64,000 nucleotides of DNA from Arsenophonus endosymbiont of Aleurodicus floccissimus (lineage in GTDB: Bacteria; Pseudomonadota; Gammaproteobacteria; Enterobacterales; Enterobacteriaceae): NCBI RefSeq assembly GCF_900343025.1, contig NZ_OUND01000001.1:496001-560000 (forward strand), read 5' to 3'. Both the position numbers and the translations under genes were made by a program. The notes under the pieces were generated by a model. That model ran no database searches, was not told the origin of the DNA, and saw only the letters and a list, made by a program, of their open reading frames with translations. Shown piece after piece: positions 42,285 to 53,140 of the stretch (the stretch's first letter is position 1; each line of letters starts with the position of its first letter).

Positions 42285-43854
42285 ATGCTTGATAGCAACA
42301 TGAAATCTCAACTTAAACTATATTTAGAAAAATTAACCCAGCCCGTTGAGTTGATAGCAACCTTAGATGATAATGAAAAACCTACCGAGATAAGCATATT
42401 ATTACAGGACATTAGTACACTGTCAGATAAAATAACTTTTAGTAAAGACAATAATCTAACAGTACGTAACCCTCATTTTTAATTACTAATCCAGGTAAAG
42501 ATAGTGGATTACGGTTTGCCGGCTTGCCATTAGGTCATGAATTTACCTCATTAGTTTTGGCATTATTGCAAGTTGGCGGCCATCCAGCGAAAGAAGCGGT
42601 AGAATTATTAGATCAGAACCGTCAATTAGAGGAAAAATTTCATTTTGAAACCTATTATTCATTGTCATGTCATAATTGCCGGGATGTTATTCAAGCTTTA
42701 AATCTAATGGCAGTCTTGCATCCTAATCTTACGCATACTGCCATCGATGGAACTATTTTCAGTCTGAAGTTCAGCAACGGAATATTATGGCAGTGCCTGC
42801 TGTGTTTCTCAATGGCAAAGAGTTTGGGCAGGGGCGGATGACATTAAGTGACATTGTCACTAGAATTGATGTTAATGCTGAAAAAAATACTGTCCAAAAA
42901 TTAAATCAGCAACTGCCTTATGATGTCTTGATTGTTGGTAGTGGACCGGCCGGTGCTTCAGCCGCTATTTATGAGGCTCGTAAAGGTATTCGTACCGGTA
43001 TTATCGGCGAACGTTTTGGTGGGCAGGTCTTAGATACTATTGATATTGAAAATTACATTTCTGTGTCAAAAACCGAAGGACCCAAATTACCTACTGCACT
43101 AAGTGGTCATATCAATGATTATGATATTGATATTATCGACTCACAAATGGTAGCAAAACTCATTCCCGCTGATACGACTGATAAGTTGCATAAGATTGAA
43201 ACAGTATCGGGTGCAATTTTGCGTTCCCGCAGCATTATTATTGCGACAGGGGCTAAATGGCGTGATATGAATGTGCCAGGCGAAAAAGAATATCGTACCA
43301 AAGGAGTAACTTATTGCCCACATTGCGATGGGCCATTATTTAAGGGTAAACGAGTCGCTGTGATTGGTGGAGGTAATTCTGGTATTGAAGTCGCGATTGA
43401 TCTTGCCGGAGTTGTTGAACATGTTACTTTATTAGAATTTGCTCCAGAAATGAGAGCAGACGCAGTGTTGCAACAGAAACTAGCGCGTCTAAGTAACGTG
43501 GATATTATTTTGCATGCCGAAATCCTGGAAGTCAAAGGGGATGGTGTCAAAATGACTGGCTTACAATATAAAAATCGGCAGGATGGTTCAATCCATGATT
43601 TAGCGGTTGCTGGAACTTTTGTCCAAATTGGTTTACTACCTAATACCCACTGGTTAGATGGCGTAATTGCACGTAATGCAATCAGAGAAATTAAGGTTGA
43701 TGAAAAAGGTGAGACCAATATAAAAGGTATCTTTGCTGCCGGCGATTGCACAACTGTGCCTTATAAACAGATCATTATTGCGGCAGGAGACGGAGCGAAG
43801 GCAGCACTTAGCTGCCAGTCACTATCTGATGAATGTAATGGAATAAACAGTTAA
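42285..43854 (+). pseudogene. ahpF: Alkyl hydroperoxide reductase subunit F, two one-base deletions
   Basis: AhpF (521 residues) passes electrons from NADH through FAD and its N-terminal domain to AhpC. ATG 42285 gives [22 protein letters not shown]-run at 42476-42480 is one base short; the next frame carries [19 protein letters not shown] and the N-domain redox pair CHNC. A second short T-run near 42763 shifts into the long frame with the flavoprotein body ([15 protein letters not shown], redox pair CPHC in [45 protein letters not shown]). Both lesions are in homopolymers and all functional motifs are intact, so loss is recent. Confidence 0.92.
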
Positions 43855-43893
43855 TTTATATTGATAACAATATATCGACTAGATTTAACGATT

Positions 43894-43919
43894 GCCCCCT
43901 CGATGAGAGGGCTTTTTTT
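43894..43919 (+). terminator. Terminator after ahpF
   Basis: Stem GCCCCCTC / GAGAGGGC (43894-43901 and 43905-43912, one mismatch) followed by seven T. It separates ahpF from the convergent effector remnant. Confidence 0.85.
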
Positions 43920-43932
43920 ATTAAGTGTTTCA

Positions 43933-45300
43933 TTAGCATTTAGTTTTAATAGTATTATCACCAGGAGGGGGAACTAATTTTTTTAAACGTGTCATTACAA
44001 TGCTCTCTTGCGTAAATAATCATATCGTCAGATAAAATAGCGGTACAAGTGGAATTGTTGTCTGCTCCGATTCCGAGTAATTGTTTCTTCCATTCAGCAA
44101 ACCCATTAGACAGTAAAGTCGGATCAATTTGATGGGCTTTTTCCATTAAAGCGCAGGCATAATACCTAAGTATTATTGGGGAGTTATCTTCGGTACCAAA
44201 GAATATCTTACTTGTATACCGGCTAAAAACAGTGGCTAAATGAGAACAGATGTTCCACTTTTTCTCTATTGGTACTAGATGTCAAATGAAATAAATTGAT
44301 AATTTGGTCATAATTTTGTTCTTTCAATTGATATTCTTCGGCATCTATCACACGAGAAAATATTTTATTTAATTCCTGTTGATCAATATCATCTACTAGC
44401 TTGGTGTTATAGCTCTTGGAATTGAGGGCATCAAGAAATAGTGGCTTAAAGCGTTCACCTAAATCCAGTGTTTCAATCAGCTTATGAAATGAGGCCTGAT
44501 AATGCCGATATTTGAAGGGAATTGAGAACAGCGGAAATTGTTGTTGATAACATTGCGCCAGATTGCATTCAGCCGGGCTTAAACATTTGCCATCCTGAAA
44601 AAGCACGATATTATCCCATTTTGTACCCCAGTCAGGGTGTAGCATGCTATTGAGGATATTTTCAGAAATGATTGACACTCTTCCTGGTTTTGTCGGTGAT
44701 AAAAGTAGGTAATTTTTATCTGCCCAATCGGCATTTGCCGTCATAATCACTAAAAACTCCTTTAATTTCCTATTGTTTGAGTAGTTGCTGAATTTTTGGC
44801 AAGTTTAGATATTTTTCATATAGGCTATCAGTTGTGATCCCATTTACTATATTAATCCCCTGATTTCTTGCTGTCAGTAAGGCGGATACAAAAGTATTAT
44901 TAAGTTCCTGGGATGCCATCAGTTGTGGTCGTTAATTGAAATAATTGAGCAAGTCATTAGTCATACCCGCTTACTGTTCCAATATCTTTAGTATATTTGA
45001 TGGATGGTGTTTTTGCTGCTCACTCATCAGTTGATTCACAAAGCCGTTAATCCCCTTATCAGTACTAAACGGGGTTTTTATAAAAATATTTAATAGTGGT
45101 GGTGTAACCTCTTTTAGATCAACATTAGATGCTTTTAATGAACTGATTAACTGCCAAGCTAACGTGATTTTTAATTCATTATATTTATCGTCAATACTCT
45201 CGCGATACTGGTTAAAAGACTACCTTGCTGATTAAAGTGATTAAGTTTAGTCTCTAGGTTTCTTTCACTCCAATTTCCAGGGAGCGCTAAAGTTAATGTA
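43933..45300 (-). pseudogene. Effector remnant, SopA/NleL-like E3-ligase-type C-terminal section
   Basis: After the beta-helix the translation gives LALPGNWSERNLETKLNHFN, QGSLLTSIARVL then (shift) IDDKYNELKITLAWQLISSL and TPFSTDKGINGFVNQLMSEQ, with stops at about 44988 and 44936. A piece from 44750 follows (YLLLSPTKPGRVSIISENI, HPDWGTKWDNIVLFQDGKCL). The last piece (44146-43933) reads EKAHQIDPTLLSNGFAEWKK and DNNSTCTAILSDDMI. This order after a pentapeptide-like helix is the layout of Salmonella SopA and E. coli NleL. In SopA the catalytic Cys is about 29 residues from the C-terminus; here Cys (codon 44045-44047) is about 36 residues before the end. Assignment is inference. Confidence 0.55.
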
Positions 45301-45301
45301 T

Positions 45302-46570
45302 TGTTTAAGTTAGTACCGGCAAAATTAGTGTTATTAATCTCGAGTTCTTCTAAGATGGCTGAATGTAAATCAATATTGCTTAAGTCAACATTAGTTAGAT
45401 TAGCCTCATCCAAGTTGGCACCAGCTAGATTAGCGCCCGTTAGATTGGCATGAGTTAAATTAGCTCGGCTGAGGTTAGCGCCTGTCAAATTAGTTCCAAT
45501 CAAACGAGCTTCAGCCAGAATAGCATCAGTTAAATCAACGGAGTTCATTTGAGCTGAAGATAAAATTGCCTGAGACAAATTAGCCCCGCTCATTTTAGCT
45601 TCGATTAAATTAGCGTGAGTTAAAGTTGTTGATATCATCTTAGCTTCAGTTAGGTTAGCATAAGTTAAGTTAGTTTCTGCCATCCAGGCTTGAGTTAGAT
45701 TAGCTTCTGTTAGATCAACGTTATTCATTTTAGTAAAATATAGGCTAGCATTAGGCAAATTAACCCCCATCATTTTAGCGCCGGTTAGATTAGCACGAGT
45801 TAAGTTTGTTGCTATCATTGTGGCTGAAGACAGGTTAGCGTGAGTTAAGTTACTTTTTGCCATCCAGGTTTGTGTCAGGTTAGCTTTAGATAAATTAGCT
45901 GCTAACATGTTGTTTTCATCGAAATTGGCGCCAGTCAAATCCGCCTCCGTCATATTAGCTTCAGTGAGGGTAGTTCTCACCATCTTTGTTTTAATCATCA
46001 TTGCGTAAATTAGGTGAGCACTTGTCATGTTAGCTTCGGTTAAACTAGCATCAGTTAAATCAACGAAGTCCATCTTGGCATTGGTTAAGTTCGCCTGAGA
46101 TAAGTTGGTTTCTATCATGTTAACATGGCTAAGATTAGCGTGAGTCAAGTCAGCCATTCACATCCTAGCTAATGTTAGATTAGCGTGCATTATCGACGCC
46201 TTAGTTAGGTTACTTTCATTTAGAGTAGTTTCACCATTTTAGCCCCAATTCATTTAGCCTCTTGTAAGTTGGCTTTAGCCAAATTAGATTCGGTTAGGTT
46301 ACTAGCAGCTAGATTTGCTCTAGTCAGATTAGCCTCTGATAGGTTAGCCGATATTATTTTGGTATCAATTATTTTAGCCTCAGTCAGGTTCGCTGATGCC
46401 AAATTAGACTTAGTAAAATCTGCCTTCGTCAGTTGAGTTTTGGTTAGGTTAGCTTTGCTCAAATAGGCTTCTGTTAGATTAGTGTTATATAGGTTAGCTT
46501 CAGTCAGATTAACATCAGTAAAATTGAATTTAGTAAAGTCAGCGTTATAAAGTCTAGCCAGACAGAAATC
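45302..46570 (-). repeat. Pentapeptide-repeat block (about 80 repeats) within the effector remnant
   Basis: Long run of A(N/D)LxX-type repeats (ANLTHANLSHVNMIETNLSQ and similar) encoded by a degenerate 15-bp DNA periodicity (forms of GTTAGATTAGC on the plus strand). Such repeats fold as a right-handed quadrilateral beta-helix, about 20 coils here. The block is interrupted by a stop at 46250 and a shift near 46200, and TGA at about 46159. It starts after ARTLKDKRDFCLARLYNADF and ends at GTNLNNTLTLALPG. Confidence 0.92.
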
Positions 46571-46657
46571 TCTTTTGTCTTTTAAGGTACGTGCCAGATC
46601 AATATAACTTAAATTTTTTTCCGCTAGATCCATCATGCTATTAGGGGTGGCTAATAT

Positions 46658-47947
46658 CTATTTTAATGCCCTAATTCCCTCGTTTCTTGCTTTCTGTATT
46701 TTTTTGCTAGCCGAAGCGTTTTCTTCCGTTCTCCAATTTAGCGCAGCCATTTTAGATCCTTTACCGCCCAAACTTTGGGTTTTAAAATAATAAAGGTGTT
46801 CTTGCAGTCGAACAGGAGCTAATGCTAAATTACCAGCACCATCACGGTGATATTTTTGGCCATAAAGAGCACCGCTTACTGAATTTATCTGCACAAAAAT
46901 ATCTTTATTCTGTTTTTTGCCAATATTAACGACTAAAACTTCTTTTTTTAACTCAGGGCGATAGGCCGTTTCAATCTTGAATGATTTAATTGCTGTTTGT
47001 GGCAAATTTTTTACTTGTTTTTCTAAGGCTTCGACTAGGGGAGTTAAGGGATGATTTTTTTGGTTCAATTTAATTGTTGCATCTTTTAAGCTATTGATAC
47101 CCTTTAAACCTCCCGATGCCAGCAGTTCAAATCCCGGATCTGCGCTACGAATAAAATCAATACCTAATCCAATGTAGGCTTCTGCTGGTACACTTTTTGT
47201 TATATGGTGCATGCCAACACTTACAAACTGTTTGCCACCTTGTTTTAAGGTCTGTGCAATCGTTGCCTGTTTTGCTGTGATTTTAAGCCCTTGAATGGTG
47301 GCTTCACCCATCGTAATACTAAATCGTCCATCAATTTGTAGTCCTTTGCCCAAAAAGGGTAAAAAACTAAAGATATCAAATACCTCAGCAGCGATAGCTT
47401 ATCTAATATTGCCTTTTTGCGCTTCTGTAATGCAGCTATAAAAAGGAATGAGACTTAAGAAAAAAGCCGCTACTTTTTGCTGGATAGCTTTTTGGTAACC
47501 TTCATCATCTAATTTTTTAAATAGCTTGTTAGCATGATGTAATTCAGCCAGTTTTTCTAATGCCATTTTTGGCTGCTCTGTTGCTTTTTTTAGTGAGGAA
47601 GGAGAGTTGATCTTCAAAGCAAAATTTTTGTTATAACGGCTATTTTTGTGATCTTTTATCAAGTTGATGATTAGATCTCGATTGCGGTCAACCCGCGATA
47701 ATTTATAGTTCCCCATTTTTTGATCTTTTTCCAGGGCATAAATACGCTCTTCTCTATTAAACGAACACATCAGCATATCAATCGCATCAGGCAAAGGAAT
47801 AATCAGTCCATCTTCAGCCACTATTCCAGCTACGTCGGGTGGTATAGAATGAATGTTATTATCGCGGGCGTTATATTCAACTTTGAGTTGATTTATTTCT
47901 GCTTGTTGAAGAAATAGTTGCTCTTCCTCACTCAGTAAATTAAACAC
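46658..47947 (-). pseudogene. Effector remnant, dermonecrotic-toxin-like middle section
   Basis: Two pieces in one frame separated by TAA at 47399-47401. The first has LPDAIDMLMCSFNREERIYA and ends VAAFFLSLIPFYSCITEAQK. After the stop the same frame continues AIAAEVFDIFSFLPFLGKG and goes on through GFELLASGGLKGINSLKD to 46658. The pattern of a hydrophobic FFLSLIPFYSCI helix, a short polar link and a second hydrophobic FLPFLG helix is what I associate with large dermonecrotic or Mcf-like toxins, where it may serve membrane passage. The family link is from memory, not a search. Confidence 0.55.
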
Positions 47948-48186
47948 TTGAGGTAAAAGGACATAGTCTGTATGCTTAAAAGCATCAGCAATATGTTGAT
48001 TTTGCTGTTTAAAAATCTCATCGATATTGGGTAATAAGGTTATTTTACCTTGATTGTTGCGATATTCAACCTCTCTATTCTTGCATAAGTAGTCATTTAA
48101 CCAATCTTCAGCAATGTCATGTTGCTTTAATTGCTGGCGAGAGCGAGCTCAGGACGGCTTTGCCAGTCTTGCAATAAATGACTAAG

Positions 48187-49205
48187 TTAAATAAAAGGAT
48201 TATTCTGACTGAATTGATGTGAATAATTAAAATATTGCTGATAAATAGCGTCGCTTTCTTGTTCACTTGTTTGTGTTAGCTGCTCTTTGTTCTCAGGATT
48301 TAATTGGTTGTGGATTATGGCCGGTAAATTAAAATAGTGGGAATACTCGGGTGGCGTTTTTCCTGTCAGCAAAAGACTTTTCAGTAACATGCCAATAGTG
48401 ATAATGTCATCCAGCAGCATTTCATCAAGTTTAGCGCCATTTTCTACCAGTAGCTTGGCGCCGGCATGTAAATATCCCCATTCCGGTTTATCTAGCTTCA
48501 TATTTTGTAGTTGTTCATCTTCAAGGGGAGTGTTAAGTTGCAACATTAATGTTGGTATGACCCGATGTAGAACATTTTGTTGATAATAGTTTTTAGCTTC
48601 AGCAGAGAGGTAACCAAATTCCGTTTTACTATTTAATTTGTCCAAATAGTATTTTTTAAAATTTGCATGATTCAGTAATGAAATACGGTTTGATTTATTC
48701 TCTGTTAGTTGTTTGGCACACCATCTATCTGAAGACATTCCTAATACCGCCAATTGTAAACAATCTGCAATAATACAATCAAGGTCAAATAACCTTATGC
48801 TTGTTGGCGTTCTGACGAAGTTTTTTCTCCTTCATCAGATCCATATTCATTTAATGGGATTAATAATTACTTGATAAGGATTGCTATTTTTTCTTCATCG
48901 TTTTTATATTTTGTTAGATAATCAATGACATCATTAATCAGATTACCTGTTGGCAGGCTTTTATTCTGCTGGTTGACGCTATCATTTTCCTGCGCCAATA
49001 ACAGTTTTAAAAATCGATTTTGTTCACGATAGGTTAGTTGATAAAAGAAGGCGGTTTCTGAAGCGGGTAAAGTAATATTAACCTGCCGGGTAGGTTTTAT
49101 TAACAAAGTTTCGGAACTACTATCTGCTTGGTCAGAAGCAATATTGCTGCTACTTTCAGCTGAAGTGGCCGGTTCTTCAGGCAGGGTTGAACCTATAGCT
49201 GGCAT
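48187..49205 (-). pseudogene. Effector remnant, N-terminal section
   Basis: Two open pieces. The first (49205-48867) is 112 codons: a low-complexity Ser/Ala/Glu/Thr-rich start, as in many secreted effectors, followed by VNITLPASETAFFYQLTYRE. After a shift near 48790 (…SIRLFDLDCIIADCLQ) a second 188-codon piece runs to 48187 with LSAEAKNYYQQNVLHRVIP and DDIITIGMLLKSLLL. The continuation QQLKQHDIAEDWLNDYLCKN after another shift at about 48145 joins the next piece. A helical, toxin-like character is visible but no catalytic motif. Confidence 0.6.
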
Positions 49206-49473
49206 TAAAAGCCCTTTATTTTTAATCGAAAATAAAAAACATTTAATAAACTAAATATTAACAATAGTAAATAATCTTATAATAATTAATTTAGCAGTAT
49301 ATCCTTTGATTTTGGCCAAGGAACATTTTAAAGGACATAGAAATATAATCTTAAAATTGACTTCTATTTAACATAATATTCATTATGCGAATCTTTGTTA
49401 TGCAATCAATCTAGCAATTCAAACGGACAGCTACAGCTCTGGAAAGCCAAATGCCAATCAACCCTTAGTTATT

Positions 49474-50220
49474 TTATTTCTTTAAGTGAGTATATTTTTC
49501 GGCATAAGAAAAACAGCGATCAAACATACGGTTAAGATATATTTTATCTTCAGGTGTCATCAATGGTTTATTTGATGAAACTTCTACTTTGTTGGTAACA
49601 CGATTAAATTTTCCAGCAAGACCAAGTAGCATCAATTTTTTGATGTTTTTTATGCTCTTGCACGTTATTTCGTTCTGGTATTTTTTTGTTTAGATCTACT
49701 GTAATTTTTTTCGATATGCCAATAAAGAACCCACCATCCTCAATAGACAGATTTTCACTATAAATTTCACCTTCGATCATGCCATTTTTTTTGAATTTCA
49801 ATTAAATTTGATTCAACACGGACCATAAATTTTTCCATCGATAATCGATTTTTTGGCTAATATACTGCCTGTTACTATGCCAGTTCTTGTCACAATAACC
49901 GTGTTTTCTTTACATAAAATATTGCCGATATATTTACCATCAATAAGTATATCTGTGTCTGAGACAATATCGCCGTTGAAACAAGTTTCAAAGCATATAA
50001 TAGTTTTCTTGTCACTTTTGTTTTCAAGATTATTTTCTGTGCTTTGTTTGTTTTCTGTACTTTCAATTTCCCGTTTCTTAAACAAAATATTTCTCCTACA
50101 ATAATAGATAATTAGCCGGCTAGAGACTAATCCACTGCTAAAGCAAACCCAAAAGAATCCAGTGGAATACATGATGATAGAAAAGCACCGTGCAATAATT
50201 GCTATGTTGATTAATCGCAC
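49474..50220 (-). pseudogene. Bactofilin-family cytoskeletal protein with N-terminal membrane segment, broken
   Basis: Start at 50220 gives an N-terminal hydrophobic stretch (SIIMYSTGFFWVCFSSGL), a charged linker, then the bactofilin (DUF583) beta-helix: CFNGDIVSDTDILIDGKYIG, VTRTGIVTGSILAKKSIIDG. An extra base at about 49823 and a run of eight A (coding strand, 49794-49801) where seven fit shift the frame twice. The helix resumes as MIEGEIYSENLSIEDGGFF, and a further shift at about 49636 leads to a polar C-terminus ending at 49474. Bactofilins polymerise without nucleotides and act in cell shape and wall placement. It lies upstream of the effector remnant on the same strand. Confidence 0.82.
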
Positions 50221-50776
50221 ATAGTCCTCTACCGGATTTTAATTAATTAGCACAGCATTAAATGCAGAGTTTATGATGCGTAAAGTAAAAATTTTTTTGT
50301 CATCTCCATAATAATTTATGTTATTAATCGTTTCACTTAATTTGTTGATTAAAATGTCACGTAGATTGATTTTTAAATTAAATCACTTTTTATGCTCTCT
50401 GATTGTTATTGTGAAAAAATAAATAACATTTTTTTGTCTATTATAAAATAGCTAAATTGCAACAAAATTAATCATTATATTAGTTAGTTTCAGTATATTG
50501 CAATGCATCTTCGGTCAAAAATATTGACTTATATTATAATTTTATTCTGAGATGCAAAATTTATAAATTATTATTTTATTGTTCAAGTTAATTTTTTAAT
50601 ACTATAAAACATGAACCGTTACTATTTTGATAACAATATAAGCGTTATTTTGTTGTAGTGATATAATGGATTCAATAACTATTTTAAATAATAATTTATA
50701 TTAATAGCATATTAAAAGCGACTAATTATATATTACTTTAGCCACTTTTTTCTTAAAATTTAAGAATAAAATAGCT
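50221..50776. other. AT-rich region between bactofilin and cdh
   Basis: About 555 bp of very AT-rich DNA, no frame, repeat or RNA gene that I can support. It holds the promoter of the minus-strand bactofilin near 50230-50330. Confidence 0.4.
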
Positions 50777-51535
50777 TTAATTATCGCTTAATTTACATTG
50801 ATAATCTTGAATTGCACCCGTTGAACCAAGGTTGAAATCGAGCAATTTTAATCGGCTCGCCAACAAAATAAATTCACTTTTTTGCGTGCTTGGTATCATT
50901 GCTAAACCATAATAGGCAATATTATCACCCTGCTCTGCGGCATATTTTTCTAGATAATGAAATGGTGATATTTTATTTACGTTAGTTGCGGGAATTTTAA
51001 TAGCTATGTATCGATGACTATTAATTTTTTGTTTTAAAAGCTGCCAGCTTGTGGTTATGGTGTGCTCATTTTCTTTTATTATTTGATACATTTCAGCTTT
51101 TAAACAGGCTAAGTGAATATGTAATTGTTCTTGTGAACGACCATATTTTGAGTTTATAACGAGAGAAAGAAATTGCTCGTTAATGGGCTTATTCGCTGTT
51201 TTAATAAATAGCTGTCGATTTTTCCATGCTAACATGAAATAATTTTCTGTGTTTTTTTGTTGCAAAATAGGACTTTCAATGCCAGAGATTTTGTCTAATG
51301 GTAATAATAAATCATGTAATGGCCCCTTTATATCCTTATAAATAACATATCGGTGTTGTTGATCAACTTTGATACATGGCGATTGTAAGCTGCCATTTTT
51401 AAACTCAGGAATACATTGTTGATTAATAGTTTGCCATAACTTATCACTATTTATTTTTAAATAGGCAAAATAAATTAATATTGATAAGAGTAAAGCAAAA
51501 AATATCTTGAGCAGTAATTTGATAGTTTTTTTCAT
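50777..51535 (-). CDS. cdh: CDP-diacylglycerol pyrophosphatase
   Basis: Intact 252-residue protein collinear with E. coli Cdh (251). It hydrolyses CDP-diacylglycerol to phosphatidate and CMP at the inner membrane. An N-terminal membrane anchor (KIFFALLLSILIYFAYL) is followed by the HIT-like histidine motif HIHLACL and conserved pieces INSKYGRSQEQLHIH, YYGLAMIPS and IQDYQCKL. ATG 51535 (MKKTIKLLLK) is preferred to the ATG at 51571. Its place here, away from the usual tpiA context, differs from E. coli. Confidence 0.93.
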   Translation of the reverse strand: MKKTIKLLLKIFFALLLSILIYFAYLKINSDKLWQTINQQCIPEFKNGSLQSPCIKVDQQHRYVIYKDIKGPLHDLLLPLDKISGIESPILQQKNTENYFMLAWKNRQLFIKTANKPINEQFLSLVINSKYGRSQEQLHIHLACLKAEMYQIIKENEHTITTSWQLLKQKINSHRYIAIKIPATNVNKISPFHYLEKYAAEQGDNIAYYGLAMIPSTQKSEFILLASRLKLLDFNLGSTGAIQDYQCKLSDN

Positions 51536-51801
51536 AAAAAATCCTATTATAAAAATTTTCCTTGAAAGCATTTTAGAATGACTGATTTAGTGGCTATCTG
51601 TGTTTTTTACTTAGCTAGTATACGGTATGTGTAAGTTTATTTTATCTATTTGTTAATTTAATGTTCTAAATGTTTTTCTTTTTTGACGGAATGTAACTTT
51701 ATTGAGTGGTTCGCATGTTTATAAGATATCTCTTGACTCTTTTTATGTGAGGTTTTTTACTTACATCTAATTAGAATCAAGATAACAAAAGAAGGTTAAT
51801 A

Positions 51802-52557
51802 ATGATAATTTTTGTCACTGGCGTTACTGCGGGTTTCGGCGAAGCGATAACGAAAAAATTCATTGCTAATGGTCACATTGTAATTGGTACAGGTCGACGG
51901 GAAACAAGGTTAAAAAATTGCATCAACAGCTAGGAAAAAATTTTCACCCTATCCTGCTAGATATAAGGGATAAGCAAACTATTAATGATGTAGTGAACAA
52001 CTTAAATTTCAAAAAAATTGATGTACTGGTAAGTAATGCCGGGCTGGCCTTAGGTTTAGATACGGCAAAAATGGCTGATACAGATGACTGGGGTATCATG
52101 ATTGATACCAATGTGAAAGGATTAGTTCATATGACCCGCGCAATATTACCAGGAATGGTGGCGGCCAACCATGTGCATATCATCAACATTGGTTCTATTG
52201 CGGCTAACTGGCCATATAAGGGAGGAAATGTTTATGGTGCCACTAAAGCATTTGTGAAACAATTTTCTTTAAATTTACGAGCTGATTTACAAGATAAAAA
52301 AATAAGGGTAACGGATATTAAGCCAAGTTTGGTATTAGGGACAGAATTCTCTTATGTACGGTTTAAAGGTAATGTAGAAAAAGTATCTGAACTCTTATAA
52401 AGGCGCCGAGGCCTTAACAGCAGAGGATATCGCTGAGGCTGTTTTATGGGTTTCAACTTTATGTGCCCATGTTAATGTTAATATTTTAGAAATGACGCCT
52501 GTTTGCCAATCTTTTGCTGGTTTAAGTGTAGATAAAGAATTTTATAATGATAATTGA
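51802..52557 (+). pseudogene. ydfG: SDR-family malonic semialdehyde reductase YdfG (RutE-like role), frameshifted
   Basis: Short-chain dehydrogenase (248 residues in E. coli) that reduces malonic semialdehyde and oxidises L-allo-threonine/serine with NADP. ATG 51802 opens MIIFVTGVTAGFGEAI (Rossmann loop) and GTGRRET. One base is lost at about 51912; the next frame carries LVSNAGLALG, the catalytic Ser region HIINIGSIAANWPY and YGATK. Another shift near 52396 precedes GAEALTAEDIAEAVLWVSTL and the end at 52557. Two lesions, otherwise well preserved. Confidence 0.92.
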
Positions 52558-52639
52558 TAATTTTAAAATATATTTTGTTATAATATAGCTCTCTTTAACC
52601 TAGGTAAATATTTTTGTACTAACAAGAATGTAGTAAATT

Positions 52640-52948
52640 ATGTCTAAAAGTATATCGATATCAGCCTTATTGGCTTGTTATTTGTGTAGTGGAGCTGTTT
52701 CTGCGGTAGAATTATTTGTTTACGATGGTAATAGTGCCTTAACAAAAGAACAAGCACGTGAACAGAGTGAACAATGGAATGAAATAAAATTGTTACGCAA
52801 AAAAGTCAATCAGCGGGCAGAAAGGGTGTTTGATAAAGCAGATAATGAAAGTGAAGCTTGCTATAAAAGCGGTAAATTAAATGCTTATTGGGAATCTAAG
52901 ACTAGGAGTTGTTTGGACAGTAATACAGGGAAACATATACGTCCTTAA
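52640..52948 (+). CDS. ynfB: DUF1283 (UPF0482) periplasmic protein YnfB
   Basis: Intact 102-residue secreted protein. Signal peptide to about residue 22 (SGAVSA), then the DUF1283 pattern of a basic helix ([20 protein letters not shown]) and two cysteines near the C-terminus ([22 protein letters not shown]), as in E. coli YnfB (113 residues). Function unknown. Followed 28 bp later by a ynfD remnant, as the E. coli order ynfB-(speG)-ynfC-ynfD would predict after losses. Confidence 0.9.
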   Translation: MSKSISISALLACYLCSGAVSAVELFVYDGNSALTKEQAREQSEQWNEIKLLRKKVNQRAERVFDKADNESEACYKSGKLNAYWESKTRSCLDSNTGKHIRP

Positions 52949-52976
52949 ATACGCGTTAAACATTAAGGGAATGGAC

Positions 52977-53140
52977 ATGAAAAAGATTTTTTTATAAGCT
53001 TATTGCTATGTTTTGCGGTACCAACGATGGCATTTAGCGTCATCTTGTGACGATGTTAAGAAAAATATTTCAGAAAAAATAGTTAAAAATGACGTTTCCT
53101 TGGATGCACCCTTTTCTTTAGTATTAGCAGCCTATTATTA
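52977..53140 (+). pseudogene. ynfD: DUF1161 protein YnfD remnant
   Basis: ATG 52977 gives MKKIFL and a stop. One frame over, after more shifts, the mature DUF1161 pattern is visible (SSCDDVKKNISEKIVKNDVS, APFSLVL), matching the Cys-plus-helix start of E. coli YnfD. The C-terminal third and second Cys are missing, and the remnant runs into the 3' end of the oppositely oriented ynfK. Small and decayed; identity rests on about 25 residues and position. Confidence 0.65.

Larger units (their letters stand above)
43933..49205 (-). pseudogene. Giant multidomain effector/toxin remnant: toxin-like N-terminal half, pentapeptide beta-helix, SopA/NleL-like C-terminal half
   Basis: Minus-strand fragments from 49205 to 43933 read as one original gene of about 1750 codons. 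Between 47947 and 46250 the frame never changes and is only cut by TAA (47399) and TAG (46658); elsewhere single-base shifts link the pieces near 48790, 48145, 46200, 45185 and 44200. In order: a Ser/Glu-rich N-terminus (MPAIGSTLPEEPATSAESSS); alpha-helical pieces (YVLLPQVFNLLSEEEQLFLQ, VAAFFLSLIPFYSCITEAQK, FDIFSFLPFLGKG) that resemble dermonecrotic/Mcf-type toxin regions; about 80 pentapeptide repeats; then LPGNWSERNLETKLNHFNQ, TIDDKYNELKITLAWQLI and NYLLLSPTKPGRVSIISENI, reminiscent of the SopA/NleL HECT-like ubiquitin ligases. No secretion genes are in the window. One-gene origin is strong; domain names are inference. Confidence 0.75.

Noticed and set aside
45302-46570. Tandem DNA repeat or CRISPR-like array suggested by recurring GTTAGATTAGC
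   Set aside because: The period is 15 bp, degenerate, and explained fully by pentapeptide repeats in the coding strand; there are no spacers.
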